From NCBI RefSeq assembly GCF_022712115.1, contig NZ_JALAHB010000040.1, positions 1-36,270 on the forward strand: a stretch of 36,270 bases of DNA, given 5' to 3'. This DNA is from Brevibacterium sp. Its GTDB lineage: Bacteria > Actinomycetota > Actinomycetes > Actinomycetales > Brevibacteriaceae. The notes beneath the pieces were generated by a model that was not told the DNA's origin, ran no database searches, and saw nothing but the letters and a program-made list of their open reading frames with translations. The position numbers and the translations under genes are program-made. Of this stretch, positions 31,566 to 36,270 are shown piece by piece; position 1 is the stretch's first letter; every line of letters begins with the position of its first letter.

Positions 31566-32846
31566 GTGACTGACACCGCATCGCCCTCGCCGGCGACCTC
31601 CGCACCCCTCCCCACCCGTCGCCTGCTGCGGCAGGTGGAGGAGGAGGCGAAGGCCGCCGGCGAGGGACCGCTCACCCCGGAGGAGGTCCTGCGCCGCGCG
31701 CAGGCCGCACTCGCGGGGGAGGCGGACGCATCCACGGCAGGGCCGCCCGAGGCGCACCCTTCTGCGGCGCAGCCGGACACGTCCCCGGCGGACGCGGCAG
31801 CTCCGGACGGGGAGCGCGTGCCGCCCCTGCCTCCGCAGGCTCCGCCGGTGCCGGGGGCGCCCGCCTCCGTTCCTCAGCAGGAGTCCGCACCCTCGCAGGA
31901 GGATGCCTCCTCGGACGCGGACACCGTCTCGGGGGACGCCGCAGCCGAGGACAGGGAGGCGCCACTGGCGGATGCCGCCCCCGGAGCGGACTCCGCCCCG
32001 GCGGAGAAGGACTACGGCCGGGCCGGGCGCAATCTGCCTGTGGCGGTCGCAGTGGGCGCACTGCTGGGCGGCGGCGTGCTCGCCTCCCTCGTGTTCCTCC
32101 CGGTCTCCTTCGTCGCGATCGCGCTGCTGGGCGTGTGCCTGGCGATGTGGGAGCTCTCGAACGCGCTCAAGCAGTCCGGCGCCCGGGTCTCCACCGTCTC
32201 CACCATCGTCGCCGCGGGCTGCATGGTGGTCGCCACCGCCCTGGGCGGACAGGAGGCGCTGTGGGTGGCGTTCGCCGCCGGGGCCGGAGCGGTCCTCCTC
32301 TTCACCCTGCTCGAGGACCTGCACCGGCGCGGGAACGCCGTCAGGGACGTGTGTCTGAGCCTCTTCGCCCTCACCTACGTGGGGCTGATGGTGAGCTTCG
32401 TGGTGCACCTGCTCAGCTTCGACAAGGGCAATCTCCTCGTCATCTGCTTCCTCGCTCTCGTCGTCGCCAGCGACATCGGCGGGTACTTCGCGGGGACGGC
32501 GCTGGGCAGGCACCCGATCGCCCCCTCGATCTCGCCCAAGAAGTCCTGGGAGGGCTTCGCCGGTTCGGTCCTGATGGCGACCGCGGTCGGCATGGGAATG
32601 GCCCACTGGGCGTTCGAGGCACCGCTCTGGACGGGCGTGGTGCTGGGCGTGGTGATCCCCGCGTTCGCGACGCTGGGGGACTTCTCCGAATCCATGATCA
32701 AGCGCGATCTGGGGCTCAAGGACATGGGGACCCTGCTGCCCGGCCACGGCGGCGTCATGGACCGCCTGGACTCGATCCTGCCCACCGCGCCGGTGGCGCT
32801 CATTCTCTTCATCTTCCTCCCGGGCTTCCTCCCGGCGGCGGACTGA
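31566..32846 (+). CDS. cdsA: phosphatidate cytidylyltransferase with long disordered N-terminus
   Basis: Makes CDP-diacylglycerol from phosphatidic acid and CTP, for phosphatidylglycerol, cardiolipin and phosphatidylinositol. 426 residues. The membrane domain has about eight segments and the CDP-alcohol signature ISPKKSWEGFAG, followed by GDFSESMIKRDLGLKD and LPGHGGVMDRLDS. About 150 N-terminal residues are hydrophilic Ala/Pro/Asp/Glu-rich (PEEVLRRAQAALAGEADAS, then Pro-rich). Actinobacterial CdsA proteins often have such an extension, but this one is long. Start GTG at 31566, seven bases after frr. Confidence 0.95.
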   Translation: MTDTASPSPATSAPLPTRRLLRQVEEEAKAAGEGPLTPEEVLRRAQAALAGEADASTAGPPEAHPSAAQPDTSPADAAAPDGERVPPLPPQAPPVPGAPASVPQQESAPSQEDASSDADTVSGDAAAEDREAPLADAAPGADSAPAEKDYGRAGRNLPVAVAVGALLGGGVLASLVFLPVSFVAIALLGVCLAMWELSNALKQSGARVSTVSTIVAAGCMVVATALGGQEALWVAFAAGAGAVLLFTLLEDLHRRGNAVRDVCLSLFALTYVGLMVSFVVHLLSFDKGNLLVICFLALVVASDIGGYFAGTALGRHPIAPSISPKKSWEGFAGSVLMATAVGMGMAHWAFEAPLWTGVVLGVVIPAFATLGDFSESMIKRDLGLKDMGTLLPGHGGVMDRLDSILPTAPVALILFIFLPGFLPAAD

Positions 32847-32870
32847 GAGCCCTTTCAGGCCGGCGCGTGC

Positions 32871-32887
32871 GATAATCGGGTGCAGTA
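32871..32887 (+). promoter_or_regulatory. candidate near-leaderless promoter of rlmN
   Basis: GATAAT (32871-32876) ends ten bases before the rlmN ATG. No Shine-Dalgarno sequence is present. Confidence 0.4.
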
Positions 32888-34236
32888 TGGCAGAGAAGAG
32901 CGCAACCACGGCACCCCAGCGGACCTCCTCACGGAAGCAGGTCCGCCCCGTCGTCGAGCACGAAGACGGGTCCACCTCACGCACTCCCACCCGCGGGGGC
33001 CGGCCGCTGCTGGACTTCCGCGGCCCCCGGGTGAGCCAGCCGCCGCAGCATCTGGCGGACATGTCCATGGACGAGCGCGTCGCCGCGGTCAAGGAGATGG
33101 GGCTGCCGGGCTTCAGGGCCAAGCAGCTCTCCACCCACTACTTCGTGCACTGCACCACGGACCCGGAGCGGATGACGGATCTGCCCAAGGACCGTCGCGG
33201 AGAGCTGGTGGAGCGCTTCTTCCCGCCGCTGCTCACGGAGGTGCACCGCCTGCGCACCGGCAACGGCGACACCATCAAGTTCCTGTGGCGCCTGTTCGAC
33301 GGTTCCCTCGTGGAGTCCGTCCTCATGCGGTACCGCAACCGCATCACGCTGTGCGTGTCCTCGCAGTGCGGCTGCGGCATGAACTGCCCGTTCTGCGCCA
33401 CCGGCCAGCAGGGCCTCACGCGCAACATGTCCGCCGCGGAGATCGTCGAGCAGGTCGTGCGCGCCAACCAGGTGATCGCCGCCGGTGAGCTCGCACCCAC
33501 GGCGGGCACGGACGAGAACATGCTGGGCGAGGTCGCGGCGGAGGTGGGCGACGAGTCCGGAGAGGCCGATGCGTCGCCGGCAGACGCCTCGGCGGTCGCG
33601 GGTCCGGCGCCGGCACCCGTGGGAGCCGAACGGGTCACCAACATCGTCTTCATGGGCATGGGCGAGCCGCTGGCCAACTACAAGCGCGTGATGAACGCCG
33701 TCCGCCGCTTCACGGAGCCGCAGCCGGCGGGCCTGGGCATGTCTGCGCGGCGCATCACGATCTCCACGGTGGGGCTGGTCCCCGGCATCAACAAGCTCGC
33801 GATGGAGGACATCCCCGTCACCTTCGCGCTCTCGCTGCACGCCCCGGACGACGGTCTCCGCAACGAGATGATCCCGGTGAACACGCGCTGGAACGCGGAC
33901 GAGGCGATCGATGCCGCGTACGCCTACTTCGAGCGGACCGGGCGCCGGGTGAGCATCGAGTACGCCCTCATCAAGGACATGAATGACCACGCCTGGCGTG
34001 CGGCGCTGCTGGCCAAGAAGCTCAACGCGCGCGGCAGGGGCTGGGTGCACGTGAATCCCATCCCGCTCAATCCCACTCCCGGCTCCGTGTGGACGGCGTC
34101 GGAGCCGGAAGTGGCGGGAGAATTCGTGCGGGTGCTCCGGGACGCCGGGGTGCCCACCACCATCCGCGACACCCGCGGCAAGGACATCGACGGAGCCTGC
34201 GGACAGCTGGCGACGTCCGTCGCAGAGACGGAGTGA
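32887..34236 (+). CDS. rlmN: 23S rRNA (adenine-2503-C2)/tRNA A37 methyltransferase
   Basis: Radical-SAM enzyme that methylates A2503 of 23S rRNA and A37 of some tRNAs. 449 residues. The cluster motif CxxxCxxC is C163, C167, C170 (CGMNCPFC). The two catalytic cysteines are C156 (TLCVSSQ) and C438 (DIDGACGQL). Also seen are VFMGMGEPLANYKRV, STVGLVPGI, ALSLHAPDDGLRNEMIPVN and HVNPIPLNPTPG. An Ala/Glu/Asp/Pro-rich insertion of about 45 residues (201-247) lies between VIAAG and RVTNIVFMGMGE. The N-terminus has about 45 extra basic residues before the usual start. Confidence 0.96.
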   Translation: MAEKSATTAPQRTSSRKQVRPVVEHEDGSTSRTPTRGGRPLLDFRGPRVSQPPQHLADMSMDERVAAVKEMGLPGFRAKQLSTHYFVHCTTDPERMTDLPKDRRGELVERFFPPLLTEVHRLRTGNGDTIKFLWRLFDGSLVESVLMRYRNRITLCVSSQCGCGMNCPFCATGQQGLTRNMSAAEIVEQVVRANQVIAAGELAPTAGTDENMLGEVAAEVGDESGEADASPADASAVAGPAPAPVGAERVTNIVFMGMGEPLANYKRVMNAVRRFTEPQPAGLGMSARRITISTVGLVPGINKLAMEDIPVTFALSLHAPDDGLRNEMIPVNTRWNADEAIDAAYAYFERTGRRVSIEYALIKDMNDHAWRAALLAKKLNARGRGWVHVNPIPLNPTPGSVWTASEPEVAGEFVRVLRDAGVPTTIRDTRGKDIDGACGQLATSVAETE

Positions 34237-34244
34237 GGAGAGGA

Positions 34245-34802
34245 ATGGACACGAATTTCCCCCGGATGACGGGTTGGAAGTCCGGCTATGACCCCGCCCA
34301 GGTCGACAGCTTCTTCAAGCGGGCGCGTGAGTCGTACAGCAGGGAGACGCCCCAGCCCGGCGACCTGGACGCCCGTGCGGTCCGGACCGTGGGCTTCGAC
34401 CTCGTGCGGAAGGGCTATCACGTGGGCGTGGTCGACGCGGCGCTGGATCGTCTGGAGGACGCCTTCGCCAAGCAGGCGCGCGATCGCATGGTCGCCCAGT
34501 CCGGCGAGCAGGCGTGGGTGAACGAGCTCACCCGTGCGGCCGGTTCGCTGCGCGGGCGCCTCGTGCGGGAGCCGGGGGAACGGTTCAACCGGGCGGAGAA
34601 GGGCACCGTCGGCTACGACGTGACCGAGGTCGATGCGCTGTGCGACCGGATCAACGCCTATTTCACCCAGGGACAGCCCATGAGCGTCGACGAGGTCCGC
34701 CGCGTCCTCTTCCGCACGCGCAAGGGCGAGCAGGCGTACGACGAGGACCAGGTGGACGCGTTCATCGACCGCGTGGTCGAAGTCATGGCGAGCGTGGACT
34801 GA
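34245..34802 (+). CDS. protein with four DivIVA-type motifs
   Basis: 185 residues. Four repeats resemble the N-terminal motif of DivIVA (F...GY...VDxFxxR...Y): residues 5-31 (GYDPAQVDSFFKRARESY), 45-75 (GYHVGVVDAALDRLEDAF), 112-140 (GYDVTEVDALCDRINAYF) and 150-182 (AYDEDQVDAFIDRVVEVM). There is no long coiled coil, so it is not a polar scaffold of the Wag31 type; known relatives are annotated only as DivIVA domain-containing. It is likely tied to the cell envelope or division, but its function is unknown. GAGGAGAGG precedes the ATG, eight bases after the rlmN stop. Confidence 0.85.
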   Translation: MDTNFPRMTGWKSGYDPAQVDSFFKRARESYSRETPQPGDLDARAVRTVGFDLVRKGYHVGVVDAALDRLEDAFAKQARDRMVAQSGEQAWVNELTRAAGSLRGRLVREPGERFNRAEKGTVGYDVTEVDALCDRINAYFTQGQPMSVDEVRRVLFRTRKGEQAYDEDQVDAFIDRVVEVMASVD

Positions 34803-34805
34803 GCC

Positions 34806-35504
34806 GTGACGGAGACGATCGACCCCACCTTCGACCTCCTCGACCGGCGGATCGCGCTGGGAGGTGCCGATGACGTCGTGCTCACGGCGCCTCCGGCCCG
34901 GACACCCACCCTGCACGGCCGGCCGGTGACGGATCCGCGACTGGTGGAGGCGCTCTCGGTCCCGGAGGACATCACCCGGGCGGAGGCGCTGGACCGGACG
35001 GCCAAGCTCGGCGGAGTCCTCCGCGTGCTGGGGGCGGACGGTGCCACGGCGCTCGTCGTCGAGCATGCGGTTCCGGACCCGGCGCGGACGTTCGCGGTCC
35101 TCGCGGGGCTGCGGATCGGGCTCGAAGTGGTGCTCCAGGATGCCGAGGCGGCAGTGCCGCTCGGGGCCTACGGCACCGAGACGCTCACGATCCTCGCCGC
35201 TCCGGCCGAGACCGGGCCGGGGGCGGACGCCGGGGCCGCGAGCCGGGACGCCGGAGCGCGCACGGGCCCCACCACGGCCTCGGGCCTCACCGTCACCGTG
35301 CGCCGCGTCCGCTCCCACTTCGAGGAGATCGCGGTGCGCGGCGGCGGCATCACCCGCGACCTCGATGCGATGATGCGCGACGCGCGGATCGAACCCGTGG
35401 CCGCCAAGTTCGCCGACCCGGAGGCCACGGCCCTCACACTGGCCGGCCGGACCTTCACCCGGGCCGAGGCCGCGGAGTTCGCGGCCGGGCTGCTGCACGA
35501 CTGA
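34806..35504 (+). CDS. unrecognised protein, possible acyl-adenylate-like fragment
   Basis: 232 residues, family not recognised. The last 30 residues (FADPEATALTLAGRTFTRAE) resemble the start of adenylate-forming (acyl-CoA synthetase) enzymes, where a line like this precedes the nucleotide-binding core, yet the core itself is absent. The middle (about 130-160) is Gly/Ala-rich low complexity. A second possible motif is ITRAEALDRTAKLGGVLRVLG. The GTG start lies three bases after the previous stop, so it is co-translated with the DivIVA-motif gene. It could be a regulatory or degenerate remnant; the codon use matches the neighbours, which argues for a real gene. Confidence 0.55.
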   Translation: MTETIDPTFDLLDRRIALGGADDVVLTAPPARTPTLHGRPVTDPRLVEALSVPEDITRAEALDRTAKLGGVLRVLGADGATALVVEHAVPDPARTFAVLAGLRIGLEVVLQDAEAAVPLGAYGTETLTILAAPAETGPGADAGAASRDAGARTGPTTASGLTVTVRRVRSHFEEIAVRGGGITRDLDAMMRDARIEPVAAKFADPEATALTLAGRTFTRAEAAEFAAGLLHD

Positions 35505-35557
35505 GCCCCGGCTCGGCACCCGGCGCAGGCCACTGCGCTCGGCGCACTCCACCCCGC

Positions 35558-36270
35558 TCAGCGGGAAGCCACCCCGACGCTCCAGGTGGTGTCCGTGCGC
35601 ACATGCCCGTGGACGGCGTGCTCGCCGGCGATCCGCGCCTTGTAGACCCACGGGTTGTGGCTGGCGACGGTGCGGGCATTGCGCCAGTGGCGGTCGAGCG
35701 CCGCTCCTTCGCGCACCGCTGAGGCGCCCAGTGCGTCGAAGAGCCGGGTGGCCGCGGCCGGGACCAGCTGGGAGACCACCACCTGCGCACGCGCAGAGGC
35801 GAGTTCCGCGGCCTCGCCGAGCCGGTCCCGCACCGTGGGATCGCCGTTCTCCGCCTCGTGGATCCGCTGCAGGGCCTGCGCCGCGTCGGCCGTGAGCACC
35901 TCGGCCGTCTGTGCTGCGGCGGCGAGGTGTCCCACCACCTCGAGCAGCTGCGGATCCTCCGCCGCGCGCTCGGCATTGCCGTGGGAGTACGAGCGGGTGC
36001 GGTCGCGGACCAGTGCCGAGGCGTCCCGGAGGGCGGCGCGGGCGATCCCGGCCTGTGCGGCCAGCAGCACCACCTGATAGAGCGCGGTCTGGTAGGTGAA
36101 GCGCTCCGCGAAGGGGTAGACGTCCTCGGCGGGCACCTCCGCGTCCGCGAAGACCGCGGTCCCCGTGCCCGTGGTGCGCTGGCCGAACCCGTCCCAGTCG
36201 TCCGTGAGCGTCACCCCGCCCTGCCGGAGGGGGACGAGTGCGATGCTCTGGGTGCCGTCCGGGGCGGTGA
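35558..36270 (-). CDS. acyl-CoA dehydrogenase-like (SfnB/DszC-type) oxidoreductase, 5' end off window
   Basis: At least 237 residues of the C-terminal part, on the minus strand; the N-terminal flavin domain lies beyond the window. The visible part has the SIALVPLRQGGVTLTDDWDGFG strand region, the helical bundle VLLAAQAGIARAALRDASAL, and the closing HWRNARTVASHNPWVYKARI, which matches flavin monooxygenases of the DszC/SfnB group within the acyl-CoA dehydrogenase superfamily (RHxRDVRTHxxHDP in the family; here DRHWRNARTVASHNP). Such enzymes act on sulfur compounds or alkanesulfonates; the substrate cannot be read from this piece. The frame is open to the window edge. Confidence 0.88.
   Translation of the reverse strand, partial: TAPDGTQSIALVPLRQGGVTLTDDWDGFGQRTTGTGTAVFADAEVPAEDVYPFAERFTYQTALYQVVLLAAQAGIARAALRDASALVRDRTRSYSHGNAERAAEDPQLLEVVGHLAAAAQTAEVLTADAAQALQRIHEAENGDPTVRDRLGEAAELASARAQVVVSQLVPAAATRLFDALGASAVREGAALDRHWRNARTVASHNPWVYKARIAGEHAVHGHVRTDTTWSVGVASR

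Noticed and set aside
1-36270. tRNA genes, rRNA genes or CRISPR arrays
   Set aside because: No cloverleaf with a consensus T-loop and no regularly spaced identical repeats were found by reading.

Overview
The window is about 70% GC, with strong G/C third-position bias and frequent GTG starts. Gene order and several actinobacterial families (cysteine-free ribosomal protein L32, DUF2469, a KH-domain protein after rpsP, tandem signal peptidases after rplS) point to an actinobacterium, most likely a member of the Micrococcales. The genus cannot be fixed from the sequence. Nearly everything is conserved chromosomal core: coaD - yceD/DUF177 - rpmF - rnc - mutM - [DUF559-type gene] - smc - small membrane protein - ftsY - amt - ffh - rpsP - khpA - rraA - rimM - trmD - rplS - lepB - lepB - rnhB - DUF2469 - yraN - comM - dprA, then EamA and TspO genes on the minus strand, xerC, a minus-strand cell-wall peptidase, then rpsB - tsf - pyrH - frr - cdsA - rlmN - DivIVA-motif protein - unknown gene, and finally a partial minus-strand acyl-CoA-dehydrogenase-like gene.

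The genes form working modules. These are ribosome parts and maturation (rpmF, rpsP, rplS, rpsB, tsf, frr, rimM, trmD, rlmN, khpA, rnc), membrane targeting and export (ftsY, ffh, two lepB), chromosome upkeep and DNA processing (mutM, smc, rnhB, yraN, comM, dprA, xerC), ammonium uptake (amt, with a GlnR-like operator array upstream), nucleotide and lipid precursors (pyrH, cdsA), and envelope (M23-M15 peptidase fusion, TspO, EamA transporter). Many junctions are tight (ATGA, GTGA, TGATG). Strong GC-rich hairpins follow amt, khpA, rplS, DUF2469, tsf and pyrH, and one sits between rpsB and tsf.

The accessory or unusual material is as follows. (1) The first 143 bp are rearranged, with an exact 28-bp inverted copy of coaD, and coaD lacks its 5' half. 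(2) A 1.5-kb island with atypical codon use between mutM and smc carries an AbiEi/DUF559-type gene bracketed by two inverted, related palindromes of about 63 bp. (3) rnc and comM each have a one-base deletion in a C or G run. (4) xerC carries an in-frame 24-bp patch without a single C, which replaces the block containing a catalytic histidine. (5) Many housekeeping enzymes (MutM, Smc, RimM, TrmD, RnhB, XerC, CdsA, RlmN) carry Ala/Pro/Glu/Asp-rich disordered insertions or extensions at points where homologues have short loops. (6) The YceD homologue has lost every cysteine. (7) One secreted protein fuses an M23 and an M15 peptidase. No complete new defence or mobile system is evident. The palindrome-bracketed DUF559 cassette, the xerC patch and the recurring insertions are the most worthwhile leads. 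Some anomalies (1, 3, 4) may be sequencing or assembly errors.
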